Shown here in pieces: positions 1-8,375 of a stretch of 64,000 nucleotides of DNA. The translations under genes and the position numbers were made by a program. Position 1 is the first letter of the stretch, and every line of letters starts with the position of its first letter. The notes under the pieces were generated by a model, which saw only the letters and a list, made by a program, of their open reading frames with translations, was not told the origin of the DNA and searched no databases. Source of the DNA: Mycolicibacterium fallax. Lineage in GTDB: Bacteria > Actinomycetota > Actinomycetes > Mycobacteriales > Mycobacteriaceae. The stretch covers positions 558,001 through 622,000 of the forward strand of contig NZ_AP022603.1 of NCBI RefSeq assembly GCF_010726955.1, written 5' to 3'.

Positions 1-335
1 GCACCCTGCTGGCGCTGCGCGCCGAGGGCGTCGACCCGGCCCCGGCGGCCCGGGTCGAGGTGTTCGGGGTACCGCTCGGCGCGGCCGCCAAGCTGGAACT
101 GGCCCGGCTGGCCGCGCTGCTGCGCGCCGCCGGGGTGCGGGTGGACCTGGCCTACGGGGACCGCGGCATGAAGGGCGCGATGCGCGCCGCCGACCGCTCC
201 GGCGCGGCGATCACGCTGGTCGCCGGGGACCGCGACATCGAGGCGGGCACCGTCGGGCTCAAGCTGATGGCCACCGGCGAGCAGATCGACGTGCCGATCG
301 GCGACGTCGTCGCCGAGGTGCTGGCCCGGCGCTAG
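1..335 (+). CDS. hisS: Histidine-tRNA ligase, C-terminal part (gene begins before the window)
   Basis: Only the last ~110 codons are present, read in the frame starting at base 3 and ending with TAG at 333-335. The visible part is the anticodon-binding alpha/beta domain of class IIa synthetases: a hydrophobic strand (VEVFGVPLG), a helix, '[19 protein letters not shown]', '[19 protein letters not shown]', and a final helix ending 'VLARR'. HisRS charges tRNA-His in the cytoplasm. The catalytic core lies outside the window, so the name rests on this C-terminal pattern and on location: in M. tuberculosis hisS (Rv2580c) precedes the Rv2576-Rv2572 genes found here. Confidence 0.85.
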   Translation, partial: TLLALRAEGVDPAPAARVEVFGVPLGAAAKLELARLAALLRAAGVRVDLAYGDRGMKGAMRAADRSGAAITLVAGDRDIEAGTVGLKLMATGEQIDVPIGDVVAEVLARR

Positions 336-339
336 CGGA

Positions 340-1569
340 TCACCGGCGGGCCGGGTCGGGCAGCCGCTCGGCGCGCAGCCCGGTGCCGATCAGCCGGGCC
401 GGCAGCCCCGAGAGCGCCGGCACCCGGCGCAGCAGCGCGGCGCCGACGGTGATCACCGGCCCGGGCTTGCTGACATCGAACCCGGACAGCACCGGCGCCA
501 GCAGCACCCGGTGCAGCACCCGCTGGAACAACTGGGTCGCCACCGTCGCCGGGGTGCGCCTGCGCTGCACCGCGGCCAGGTCGGCGTCGGTCACCCGGTG
601 CTCGCGCAGCGGCCGGTACAGCAGCCGGGCGGCGGCCACCGCGTCCTGGATCGCGACGTTCACGCCGACCCCGCCGGCCGGGGACATGGCGTGCGCGGCG
701 TCCCCGATGCACAGCAGCCCGTCGCGGTGCCAGCGCGGCAGCCGGTTGAGCTCCACGTTGAGCAGGTGCACGTCGGCCCAGTCGGTGAGCCCGTCGGTGC
801 TGCACTCCGGGGCCAGCACCGCCAGCTCCCGCTTGAACTCGTCCAGGCCGCGGGCCCGCAGCCCGTCGGCCGAGCCCTTGGGGATCAGGTAGGCGATCTG
901 GAAGTAGCCGACCCGCGGGATCATGATGATTGCCCGGCCCGGCATGGTCCGGGGCAGCAGCGAGTAGTCGCCGGCGGCGTCGCGGGGCAACCGGAACCAC
1001 AGCACGTCGAACGGCACCGGCCACTGGGTCGGCACCAGCCCGGCCGCGGCCCGCAGGATCGAGGACCGGCCGTCGGCGGCCACCGTCAGCTCGGCGCGCA
1101 GTTCCCCGTCGCCGTCGGGCCCGGTGTGGCGGACCCCGACGATCCGGCCGGCGTCGTCGCGCAGCAGCCCGGTCACCGCGGTGCTCAGCCGCAGGGTGAA
1201 GTTGGGCTCCTCGGCGCCGGCCGCGGCCAACAGGTTCAGAAAGTCCCACTGCGGCACCATCGCCACGTAGGGGTGCGGCTGGCGCAACCGGCCGAAGTCG
1301 ACGGTGGTGACCAGCTGGCCGCCGACCGGCAGTTCCACCCGGTCCAGCCGGCTGTGCGGGATCGCGTCGAACCGTTCGAACAGACCGAGCTCGTCGAGCA
1401 GCGTCAGGGTGGACGGGTGCACGGTGTCGCCGCGGAAATCCCGCAGGAAGTCGGCGTGCTTCTCCAAGACGGTGACCTCGACGCCGCAGCGGGCCAGGAT
1501 CAGCCCCAGCATCATCCCGGCCGGGCCGCCCCCGACGACCGCGCAGCCGGTCCGCCCGGGATCGGTCAT
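340..1569 (-). CDS. FAD-dependent monooxygenase (class A flavoprotein, PHBH fold)
   Basis: 409 aa. Residues ~9-40 form a Rossmann dinucleotide fold with GGGPAGMM and a distal acid ('VTVLEKH'). Around residues 280-310 is the second FAD motif 'GDAAHAMSPAGGVGVNVAI', typical of para-hydroxybenzoate hydroxylase-like enzymes. These use NAD(P)H and O2 to hydroxylate aromatic or polyketide-like substrates. The substrate cannot be read from sequence. The ATG at 1569 overlaps the stop of the upstream membrane-protein gene (ATGA, 4 bases), so the two are probably co-transcribed and translationally coupled. It converges with hisS across only 4 bases. Confidence 0.8.
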   Translation of the reverse strand: MTDPGRTGCAVVGGGPAGMMLGLILARCGVEVTVLEKHADFLRDFRGDTVHPSTLTLLDELGLFERFDAIPHSRLDRVELPVGGQLVTTVDFGRLRQPHPYVAMVPQWDFLNLLAAAGAEEPNFTLRLSTAVTGLLRDDAGRIVGVRHTGPDGDGELRAELTVAADGRSSILRAAAGLVPTQWPVPFDVLWFRLPRDAAGDYSLLPRTMPGRAIIMIPRVGYFQIAYLIPKGSADGLRARGLDEFKRELAVLAPECSTDGLTDWADVHLLNVELNRLPRWHRDGLLCIGDAAHAMSPAGGVGVNVAIQDAVAAARLLYRPLREHRVTDADLAAVQRRRTPATVATQLFQRVLHRVLLAPVLSGFDVSKPGPVITVGAALLRRVPALSGLPARLIGTGLRAERLPDPARR

Positions 1570-2102
1570 TGGCCGCGGGCGATCGCGTTGAGCAGGTCGT
1601 CGGCGCGGCCGATGCCGCCGTCGAGCCGGTAGCCGCGGATCAGCACCTTGCGCCCGCCGGGGGTGATCGCCACCAGTTTGGCGGCCGTCGAGCGCAGCTG
1701 CCCGCGGCGCTCGAAGCTGACCTGGTCCAGCGCGGTGATCGCGCCGCCGGAGTAGCTGAACAGGTTGAGCTTGCGATCCAGCACCGCGGCGGTGCGGCGC
1801 TCCCGCAGCGGCGCGGCCCGGCGGGTCCGGTAGGTGTGCACCGCCTTGTTCGTCGCGACGGCGGCCAGCACCCCGCCGGCCAGCAGCCCCCAGCCCAGCG
1901 GCCGGGACAGTTCATAGCTGAGCAGCCCCCAGATCGCGACGCCCAGCAGCGCCAGGGTCACCACCACCAGCACCACGATGGTGTTGCTGAGGCTGCCGGT
2001 GCCGCGGTCGAGCAGCACCACCTTGCGGCCGTCGTCGGTGAGCACCAGCCCGCCGGTGTCCACCAGGACGGTCGGTTCGGTCGGCGTCGGCGGGGTCGGC
2101 AT
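1566..2102 (-). CDS. Membrane protein of unknown function (two TM segments)
   Basis: 178 aa, not recognised as a named family. The N-terminal ~40 residues are proline/threonine-rich and then hydrophilic. Two hydrophobic segments follow ('IVVLVVVTLALLGVAIWGLL' and 'GWGLLAGGVLAAVAT'), then a basic linker and a soluble beta-rich C-terminal domain of ~90 residues ('KLNLFSYSGGAITALDQV'). The start at 2102 was chosen because the protein begins cleanly there and a CAGGCT hexamer ends 7 bases upstream, the spacing of a leaderless transcript; a longer reading upstream would run into the divergent gene. It is the first gene of a pair with the flavoprotein monooxygenase. Confidence 0.65.
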   Translation of the reverse strand: MPTPPTPTEPTVLVDTGGLVLTDDGRKVVLLDRGTGSLSNTIVVLVVVTLALLGVAIWGLLSYELSRPLGWGLLAGGVLAAVATNKAVHTYRTRRAAPLRERRTAAVLDRKLNLFSYSGGAITALDQVSFERRGQLRSTAAKLVAITPGGRKVLIRGYRLDGGIGRADDLLNAIARGQ

Positions 2103-2164
2103 GCCGCCAGCCTGCCACAGTGGACCCCGGCCAGCGGTGTAACGCTGCGGTACCGTCGGGATAT

Positions 2165-2614
2165 ATGACGAACATGGGTAAAGCCACACGCAAGGCTGTC
2201 GCGGTCCTGGCCACCGCCGCCGCATCGTTGTCCTTCGGCGCCGCCGTCGCGGCCGCCGACCCGGCCCCGGCCGGCGAGCATCAGATCACCTACACGCTGA
2301 ACGGCGGCGATGCTCAGTACACGCTGTACTACCTGGCCACCCAGCCGCCCAGCAAGGCCGCCTACGACGCCGACCCGTACCAGTTCCTGAAGAAGGAAAC
2401 GATCAACCTCGCCGGGGCGCCGTGGGTCTTCGAGACCACCATGACCGACCCGTCCTGGGCGATCCTGACGGTCAGTTCCACCACCCATGGCGGGCGCGCC
2501 GCGCCGAACCCGCACTGCGAGATCGCCGTCGACGGAAACTCGGCGGTGCAGCAGGACGCGCCGTACAACCTGTCCTGCCAGCTCAAGGACTGGATGGCCC
2601 CGGCCGCGCCGTAG
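2165..2614 (+). CDS. Small secreted protein, Rv2576-like
   Basis: 149 aa with a clear Sec signal peptide: a basic N-terminus (MTNMGKATRK), a hydrophobic core (AVAVLATAAASLSFGAAVAA), and a probable signal peptidase I site after AAA before DPAPAGEH. The mature part (~115 aa) is beta-rich with two cysteines ('NPHCEIAV', 'YNLSCQLKDW') that could form one disulfide. The function is unknown. Position and size suggest orthology with the short exported protein near hisS/aspS in M. tuberculosis (inference). A TACCGT hexamer ends 9 bases before the ATG. A second ATG at 2174 is an alternative start. Confidence 0.75.
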   Translation: MTNMGKATRKAVAVLATAAASLSFGAAVAAADPAPAGEHQITYTLNGGDAQYTLYYLATQPPSKAAYDADPYQFLKKETINLAGAPWVFETTMTDPSWAILTVSSTTHGGRAAPNPHCEIAVDGNSAVQQDAPYNLSCQLKDWMAPAAP

Positions 2615-2626
2615 CGCGGCGGGCGC

Positions 2627-3043
2627 TCAGGCCTGGCTGAACTCCATCACCTGCAGGTTCCAGTAGCCGCGCAGGTTGGTGATCTTGCCCGCGTCGTTGA
2701 CCCGATAGGTGAACACCCCGCGCACCGCGCTGCGGTGGCCGCCCTCGAACTCGCTGCGCAGCACCAGGATGTGCGCGATCTCGGCCGGCGAGCTGGACGG
2801 GAAGGTCTCCTCGCAGGTGATCTTGGTGTTCGACTTGCTGACGATGGTGTCGTAGAACTCGGCGACCGCGGCCTTGCCGCGCACCCCGCGCCCGTCGGCG
2901 TTGGTGGGGGCCGGACCGATCGGATCCTCGATGACGACGTCGTCGGCCATCAGGGCCAGCCAGGCCTCCCGGTCACCGGACTGCACCGCCGCCCAGGAGG
3001 CCTGCGACGCTTCGGCGGCGGTGGTGATGGTGGTTTCGGTCAT
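2627..3043 (-). CDS. SnoaL/NTF2-like protein (ketosteroid-isomerase fold)
   Basis: 138 aa starting MTETTITTAAEA. The pattern 'WAAVQSGDREAWLALMADDVVIEDPIG' followed by a helix and four beta strands is the cone-shaped alpha+beta fold of SnoaL/NTF2 proteins. These act as isomerases, hydratases or cyclases on small hydrophobic substrates. The start codon lies 2 bases after the stop codon of the acyl-CoA dehydrogenase gene, making it the last gene of the 6658-to-2627 operon. The context suggests a role in the same degradation pathway. The substrate is unknown. A longer reading upstream was rejected because it lies inside the dehydrogenase gene. Confidence 0.75.
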   Translation of the reverse strand: MTETTITTAAEASQASWAAVQSGDREAWLALMADDVVIEDPIGPAPTNADGRGVRGKAAVAEFYDTIVSKSNTKITCEETFPSSSPAEIAHILVLRSEFEGGHRSAVRGVFTYRVNDAGKITNLRGYWNLQVMEFSQA

Positions 3044-3044
3044 C

Positions 3045-4280
3045 TCAGGCGCGTCCTCGTTTGACTTGGTTGAACGGGACGCCGCGGTCGGCGGCGTATT
3101 CCCGGGGGAAGTCCAGTATCCGCTCACCGATCACGTTTCGGGCCATCTCCGAGCTGCCGCCGCCCAGTGAGCCGGTCTGCCGGGACAGATAACGGATGCC
3201 CAGGCCCAGCAGGTCGGCGTTGTCGCCGGCCTCGGCGATCACCGCGGCGGTGCCGGCGATCGCCAGCGCGGTGTCGACCTCCAGCTCGGTGGTCTCGGCG
3301 TGGAACAGCCGGATCAGGGTGCCCGCGGTCGGCGGCAGGGTGCCCGCCGCGATCGCCGACCCGACGTGCTCGATCAGCTGTTCCTTGACCACCCGGCGCA
3401 CCAGGGCGCGGCCGGCCAGGTCCTGCACCCGGGCGTCGTCACCCTGGCCGGTGGCCTCGGCCAGCGCCGGGTAGTCCGTCGGCGCCTCCTGCAGGTTCTC
3501 CGGCCCGCGACCGCTGGAGAACTCCGATCCGCCGCCGACCGCGCGGCGCTCGTGGAACAGCTGCCGGGAGGCCACCTCCCAGCCCTGGTTCACCGCGCCG
3601 ACCACGGCGTCATCGCCGACCTGCAGGCCGTCGAAGAACTCCTCGCAGAATTCCTCGTTGCCGTTGACCTCGGTGATCCGGCGCATGGTGATGCCGGGGG
3701 CGGCCAGCGGCACCAGGAACATGGTCAGCCCCTGGTGCTTGGGCACGGCGGGGTCGGTGCGGGCCAGCATCAGCCCGTAGTCGGCGGCGAACGCGCTGGT
3801 GGACCAGGTCTTGGCGCCGTTGATCAGCCAGCCGTCCGCGGTGCGCTCGGCGCGGGTGATCACCCCGGCCAGATCCGAGCCGCCGCTGGGCTCGGACAGC
3901 AGCTGGCAGAGGATCTCCTCGCCGCGGATCGCCGCGCCGATGCGGTCGCGTTTTTGTTCCTCGGTGCCCATGTCCAGCAGCGTGGCCGCGCAGATCGCGA
4001 ACGTCGGGACATTGAGGATCAGCGGCATCTCGTAGCCGCGGCAGGCCGCGTCGAACGCCCTCTGGTAGGCGAAATCCAGTCCCAGGCCGCCGTATTCGCG
4101 CGGAAAGCAGATCCCGGCGAACCCGCCGGCATGCAGGGTGCGCTGCAGCTCTTTGGCCCGGTCCCAGCTGGCCTGCTCGGCGCGCACGGTGTACGGCGGG
4201 TCGGCCGGGTCGATCCGCGGCATGTTCTCGGCCAGCCACCGTGCGGCGCGGGCGGCGAACTGTTCGACCGTCTCGGTCAT
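3045..4280 (-). CDS. Acyl-CoA dehydrogenase (FadE-type), large partner
   Basis: 411 aa, FAD-dependent enzyme introducing a C2-C3 double bond into acyl-CoA thioesters. Visible features: the N-terminal helical domain, 'GGLGLDFAYQRAFD', the FAD/substrate loop 'CQLLSEPSGGSDLAG', 'WLINGAKTWSTSA', and a C-terminal 'GSLGGGSSEMARNVIGERIL'. The last matches FadE subfamilies used for sterol or bulky acyl-CoA rather than short linear fatty acids (inference from family pattern). The ATG at 4280 overlaps the stop of the next dehydrogenase by 4 bases. Paired, overlapping FadE genes in mycobacteria often encode alpha2beta2 heterotetramers. Confidence 0.85.
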   Translation of the reverse strand: MTETVEQFAARAARWLAENMPRIDPADPPYTVRAEQASWDRAKELQRTLHAGGFAGICFPREYGGLGLDFAYQRAFDAACRGYEMPLILNVPTFAICAATLLDMGTEEQKRDRIGAAIRGEEILCQLLSEPSGGSDLAGVITRAERTADGWLINGAKTWSTSAFAADYGLMLARTDPAVPKHQGLTMFLVPLAAPGITMRRITEVNGNEEFCEEFFDGLQVGDDAVVGAVNQGWEVASRQLFHERRAVGGGSEFSSGRGPENLQEAPTDYPALAEATGQGDDARVQDLAGRALVRRVVKEQLIEHVGSAIAAGTLPPTAGTLIRLFHAETTELEVDTALAIAGTAAVIAEAGDNADLLGLGIRYLSRQTGSLGGGSSEMARNVIGERILDFPREYAADRGVPFNQVKRGRA

Positions 4281-5419
4281 GCGCTGGCCTCCTGGTGCCG
4301 ACGGCTCATCGCGTAGACGGCGCGATGGTGGTCTTCGGGTGAGCCGAACATCGCCCGGTACAGCGCGGTCCGGCGCAGGAACAGGTGCAGGTCGTGTTCC
4401 CAGGTCACCCCGATCCCGCCGTGCAGCTGCACGCAGTCCTGCAGGATCACCGGGGCCCGCTCGGCCACGTAGGCCTTGGCGACGCTGACCAGCCGGGGGG
4501 CGTCGGGGTGCCGGCCGGAGACCGCGGCGACCGCGCCCGCGGTGGTGGCCCGGGCCGCCTCAAACCACATCTTCATGTCCGCGGCGCGGTGCTTGAGTGC
4601 CTGATACGACGCCAGCGGCCGACCGAAACTGTGCCGGTCACCGAGCCACCGATAGGTGAAATCCAGCACCGTGTCGAGGATTCCGACCAGCTCGGCGCAC
4701 TGCAGCAGCAGCGCGACCTGGCGCTGCCGCTCGATGATCGCGGCACTCTGTTCGGCGCTGCCGACGACCGCGGCGGCGTCCACCTTCACCCCGGCGAATT
4801 CGGCACGGGCGTACCGCTTCACCAGGTCGATGCAGTCCTGCTCGGTGACGGTGACACCCGGGGCGTCGGTGCGGACCAGGAACTGCCGCACGACGCCGTC
4901 GCAGACCGCCGGGACCAGCAGCAGCTGCGCCTGCCCGCCGGCCTCGATGCGGTCCTTGGCGCCGTCGATGCGGTAGCCGCCGTCGATCGCGGTGGCGGTG
5001 GTCGCGACGGTGGCGGCCTGGATCGGGGCGGCCGGCCGGCCCGGCTCGTAGACCGCCCACGATCCGATCAGCTCACCGGCGATCAGCGCCTCGATGGTCT
5101 CGGCGTGCGACTCCGGTGCCTCGACCAGGGCGGCCAACAGCACCGAGACCGGGTGCAGCGGCCCGGGCGCGACGGTGTGCCCGATCTGCTCGGCGATCAA
5201 CGCCAGATCGGCCACGCCGTCGCCGGAAACGCTTCCGCCGCCCAGGGATTCGGGCACCAGCAGGCTGGTCCAGCCGAGCTCGGCGGCCCGGCGCCAGGAC
5301 TGCGGATCGAACGATTCGCCGGCCGCGTGCAACTCCCGCACCCGGGTCAGCGAACCCTCCTTCTCCAGGAAGGCCGCGGCGGTGGAGGCGAAGAGCGCCA
5401 GCTCGGGATCGGTCGTCAT
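4277..5419 (-). CDS. Acyl-CoA dehydrogenase (FadE-type), second partner
   Basis: 380 aa, shorter than the neighbour and divergent from it. The N-terminus is helical ('ELALFASTAAAFLEKEG'). The C-terminal half has 'HSFGRPLASYQALKHRAADM' and 'VQLHGGIGVTWEHDLHLFLRR', the signature of C-terminal acyl-CoA dehydrogenase domains. The central FAD loop is weaker than in the partner, as seen in heteromeric steroid-type dehydrogenases where one chain contributes only part of the active site (family knowledge; not proven here). It starts 10 bases after the amidohydrolase stop codon and overlaps the following dehydrogenase. Confidence 0.83.
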   Translation of the reverse strand: MTTDPELALFASTAAAFLEKEGSLTRVRELHAAGESFDPQSWRRAAELGWTSLLVPESLGGGSVSGDGVADLALIAEQIGHTVAPGPLHPVSVLLAALVEAPESHAETIEALIAGELIGSWAVYEPGRPAAPIQAATVATTATAIDGGYRIDGAKDRIEAGGQAQLLLVPAVCDGVVRQFLVRTDAPGVTVTEQDCIDLVKRYARAEFAGVKVDAAAVVGSAEQSAAIIERQRQVALLLQCAELVGILDTVLDFTYRWLGDRHSFGRPLASYQALKHRAADMKMWFEAARATTAGAVAAVSGRHPDAPRLVSVAKAYVAERAPVILQDCVQLHGGIGVTWEHDLHLFLRRTALYRAMFGSPEDHHRAVYAMSRRHQEASA

Positions 5420-5428
5420 GCGGGCGGG

Positions 5429-6658
5429 TCAGCCGATGGCCAGCGCCGGGACGCCCGGATCGTGGACGACCTGGTTGGGCACCTGGAACAGGTCGATCAG
5501 GTTGCCGCCCATCACCTTTCGCACGCCGGCCTCGTCGATGCCGTGCGCGACCAGGTCGTCGACCAGGGTGATCGGGTCGGCCAGGCCCTCCGGGTGCGGC
5601 CAGTCCGAGCCGAAGATCACCCGGTCGATGCCGCACAGCTCGGCCATCTGCTTGAAGTTGTCCTCCCAGAACGGGGCGACGTAGACGCAGCGCCGGAACG
5701 CCTGCACCGGGTCCTCGGGGAACTCCCCGGGCAGCTTGGCGTACACGTCCGAGAGCTGGTGCTGCAGGTAGGGCACCCACGATGCGCCGTTCTCCACCGA
5801 CAGGATCCGCAGGTCCGGGTTCCGGTGGAAGGCGCCGTGGCAGATCATCGCCGCCATGGTGTCCTCGATCGGCCGCTTGCCCATCGCCACCATCCGGAAC
5901 GCGGTCGGCTTGAACGGCAGGTACTCGTCGGCCGGCTCCCAGTCGTTGAGGTAGTCGGCGTAGCCGGAGTCCGAGGCGTGCATGCAGACCGGGATGCCGG
6001 CCTTGACCACGGCCTGCCAGAACGGGTCGAACTCGGGCAGGCCCATCGACCGGGTGCCGCGGTAGCCGGGCACCGGGGCGGGCCGGACCAGCACGGTCTT
6101 GGCGCCGCGCTCCAGCGCCCATTCCAGCTCGGCCAGCGCGCGGTCGACGTTGGGCAGGGTGATCACCGGGGTGGAAAAGATCCGGCCCTCGTAGTTGAAC
6201 TGCCAGGTCTCATACATCCACTCGTTGAGCGCGTGGATCAGATCGTGGATCAGGTCCGGATCGTCCTTGAGCCGCTCCTCGACCAGGCTGGCCAGCGTCG
6301 GGAACATGATGGTGTAGTCCAGGCCGAGGCTGTCCATCACCTCGAGGCGGGCCTGCGGGTTGCGGAAGGCCGGGATCGCCTTCATCGGCTTGCCCATGAT
6401 CTCCCGGTAGCTCTTGCCGTTGGCGCCGTGCCGGAAGTACTCCTCCTGGGCGCCGGGGCGGGCCACCACCTCGAAGGTCGGGTTGGGGATGTAGTCGCTG
6501 ATCTGGTTGCGCACCACGATCTTGGTGCGGCCGCGCACGTCGATGTAGTCGATCACGCCCTTGCGGTGATCGGGCACGAACTTGGTCAGCGCCTCCTGCG
6601 GTTCGTAGAAGTGGTTGTCGGCGTCGAAAACCGGATAGCCGAGGGTGCGTGAGGGCAT
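5429..6658 (-). CDS. Amidohydrolase-related metal-dependent hydrolase (ACMSD-like)
   Basis: 409 aa starting MPSRTLGYPVFDADNHFYEP, a typical start for the PF04909-type amidohydrolase family. Candidate metal or catalytic residues are the N-terminal 'DADNHFYEP', 'CMHASDSG' in the middle and 'VIFGSDWPHPEG' near the end. Members hydrolyse or decarboxylate C-C or C-N bonds in ring-cleavage pathways. It is the first gene of the operon with two acyl-CoA dehydrogenases and a SnoaL-like protein, so ring opening or C-C cleavage before beta-oxidation is plausible. The in-frame extension up to 6862 was rejected: it would cover the operator palindromes and part of the TetR gene. Confidence 0.8.
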   Translation of the reverse strand: MPSRTLGYPVFDADNHFYEPQEALTKFVPDHRKGVIDYIDVRGRTKIVVRNQISDYIPNPTFEVVARPGAQEEYFRHGANGKSYREIMGKPMKAIPAFRNPQARLEVMDSLGLDYTIMFPTLASLVEERLKDDPDLIHDLIHALNEWMYETWQFNYEGRIFSTPVITLPNVDRALAELEWALERGAKTVLVRPAPVPGYRGTRSMGLPEFDPFWQAVVKAGIPVCMHASDSGYADYLNDWEPADEYLPFKPTAFRMVAMGKRPIEDTMAAMICHGAFHRNPDLRILSVENGASWVPYLQHQLSDVYAKLPGEFPEDPVQAFRRCVYVAPFWEDNFKQMAELCGIDRVIFGSDWPHPEGLADPITLVDDLVAHGIDEAGVRKVMGGNLIDLFQVPNQVVHDPGVPALAIG

Positions 6659-6691
6659 GAAAGGCTCCTGGGTACGTCGATTCAAGCAGGC

Positions 6692-6730
6692 GGTAATGGC
6701 ATTACCGGGCGGGCTGGTAACGACATTACC
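6692..6730. promoter_or_regulatory. Two tandem palindromic operators, probably for the adjacent TetR protein
   Basis: GGTAATGGCATTACC (6692-6706) is a perfect 7-1-7 palindrome. GGTAACGACATTACC (6716-6730) is the same palindrome with one mismatch. Their centres are 24 bases apart. They lie between the TetR stop and the amidohydrolase start, 34-72 bases upstream of the latter, the expected place for an operator. Assignment to the neighbouring TetR is inference. Confidence 0.7.
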
Positions 6731-6785
6731 ACGGCCCCGGCCGGGGCCGCCGACACCGGTGTTTGCGCAGTTGGGAGCCGGTGCG

Positions 6786-7394
6786 CTAGCCGGAGAGGCC
6801 GCGCAGGAACAGGGCGGAAAGGTGGCCGCCGTCGATCGGCGTCCCGCCCAGGTCGGCGCCAAGGTCGCGCAGCCGCAGCGCGCCGAGGGTGGTGTGCATC
6901 AGGATGGTCGCGTCGGTGGGCACGTCGAGGTCGCCGCGCAGGCTGCCCTCGGCGACGCCGCGGCGCAGGATGTCGGCGAACAGCGCGTGCAGCGGGGCGA
7001 GCACCGCGGCGAACTCGGTGGGCCGGCTCTCCAGCAAGTGGTCGTTGTAGTAGGTCAGGCCCCGGTTGATGCTGTCCTGGGTGGACGAGGTGGCGGGCGC
7101 GCTGATCTGGTCGATCAGCAGCCGCAGCGCGTCGGTGGCGGCCAGCCCGGCGGTCTCGGCCCGCCACCGCTCGGTGGCATCGACCATGATCCGGGCGACC
7201 AGCGCGAGCAGCAGCTCGTCCTTGGTGGCGAAGTGCTGATAGAACGCCCGCAGCGAGGTCTTGGACCGCTCCACCACCTCGGCCACGGTGAAATCGGTGC
7301 GGCCGGTCTCGCCGAGAATCGCCAGCGCCGAACGCATGAAGCTCTGCGCCCGGGACTCGGCGGCGGGCGGGGGAGCCCCGGCTTGGGTGGTCAT
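6786..7394 (-). CDS. TetR-family transcriptional regulator
   Basis: 202 aa. The N-terminal helix-turn-helix (residues ~20-65) reads 'FTVAEVVERSKTSLRAFYQHFATKDELL', a classic TetR DNA-recognition region. The C-terminal ~140 residues form the variable ligand-binding domain. It is transcribed in the same direction as the downstream amidohydrolase-dehydrogenase operon and followed by two matching palindromes, so it probably represses that operon until a pathway intermediate (perhaps a CoA thioester) binds. The start at 7394 (MTTQAGAP) was preferred over the upstream in-frame start because a TACCCT hexamer ends 9 bases before it. The effector is unknown. Confidence 0.88.
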   Translation of the reverse strand: MTTQAGAPPPAAESRAQSFMRSALAILGETGRTDFTVAEVVERSKTSLRAFYQHFATKDELLLALVARIMVDATERWRAETAGLAATDALRLLIDQISAPATSSTQDSINRGLTYYNDHLLESRPTEFAAVLAPLHALFADILRRGVAEGSLRGDLDVPTDATILMHTTLGALRLRDLGADLGGTPIDGGHLSALFLRGLSG

Positions 7395-7498
7395 GACGCC
7401 CGAGGGTACCGCCCGGCCGCGATGCTCCGCGGCGGCTTTCGGCGATGCTGAGCGACTGCTTGGCACGCGGGGGGATCGGCCGCTACTGTCTTGGACCC

Positions 7499-8356
7499 AT
7501 GGCCGAATGGTTCCTGTTCCTGCCGCAGCTGCGGTTCGGGATCGAGGCGATCGTGGCGCGCGCGAGCGCCGCCGAATCGGCCGGTTTCGACGGCATCGCC
7601 TTCATCGACCACCTGGAGCCCCCGGCCGCCGCCGACCAGCCGATCTGGGAGGCCATGACGCTGGCCACCTGGGTGGCCGCACACACCGAGCGGCTGCGGA
7701 TCGGGCACCTGGTGCTCTGCGACGCGTTCCGGCACCCCGCCGTGCTGGCAAAGCAGGCCGTCACGCTGTCGGCGGTCAGCGGCGGCCGGTTCGAGCTGGG
7801 CCTGGGGTCCGGATCCTGGCCCGCGGAGTTCACCCGCTTCGGGCTGCCCGACGCCGACGACGCGAAGGCCAGGGCGGCCCGGCTGGCCCGCGACGTGGCC
7901 ATCATCCGGGACTGCTGGGGCTGCGACGGCGAGACCCCGATGACGCAGAAACCGCTTCCGCCGCAACGGATCCCGCTGCTGTTCGGCGGCACCGGCAAGA
8001 CCACCCTGGCGCTGGCCCGGCAGTACGGCGACTGGTGGAACATCCCGTCGCACCAGCTGGACCGGCTGCCCGCGCTTGCCCCGGCCGCCGGTGCCGCCCG
8101 GGTGTCCCTGCAGCAGATGGTGGGGTTCGTGCCCGAGGGCGAGGACGCCGCCGCCATCGCCGAAACCAGCAAACGACGCTTCGGCTACCTGGGCACCGGC
8201 CTGGTGTGCGGCGACGCCGCCGCGATGGTCGAGCATTTCGCCGCGCTGGCCGACCGGGGGGTGGCCCGGTTCTACGTCTGGTTCGCCGATTTCGCACCGC
8301 CGGCGGTGCTGCACGAATTCGCCGAGACCGTGATCACCCCGATGAGTACCCGCTGA
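7499..8356 (+). CDS. LLM-class flavin/F420-dependent oxidoreductase
   Basis: 285 aa starting MAEWFLFLPQLRFG. TIM-barrel luciferase-like family: 'AAESAGFDGIAFIDH', 'TERLRIGHLVLCDAFRHPAVLAKQ', 'LSGGRFELGLGSGSW'-type segment, and '[24 protein letters not shown]'. Mycobacterial members mostly use cofactor F420 in hydride transfer or FMN in monooxygenation; the choice cannot be settled here. It is divergent from the TetR gene across 104 bases and followed 19 bases later by a thioesterase gene, so it may belong to the same catabolic neighbourhood. A TACTGT hexamer ends 10 bases before the ATG. Confidence 0.8.
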   Translation: MAEWFLFLPQLRFGIEAIVARASAAESAGFDGIAFIDHLEPPAAADQPIWEAMTLATWVAAHTERLRIGHLVLCDAFRHPAVLAKQAVTLSAVSGGRFELGLGSGSWPAEFTRFGLPDADDAKARAARLARDVAIIRDCWGCDGETPMTQKPLPPQRIPLLFGGTGKTTLALARQYGDWWNIPSHQLDRLPALAPAAGAARVSLQQMVGFVPEGEDAAAIAETSKRRFGYLGTGLVCGDAAAMVEHFAALADRGVARFYVWFADFAPPAVLHEFAETVITPMSTR

Positions 8357-8375
8357 CCGAGAGGAATCCCCGCCG

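Noticed and set aside
5429..6862. 477-aa form of the amidohydrolase
   Set aside because: The extra 68 residues cover the operator palindromes and TetR coding sequence; the family start MPSRTLGYPVFDADNH fits 6658.
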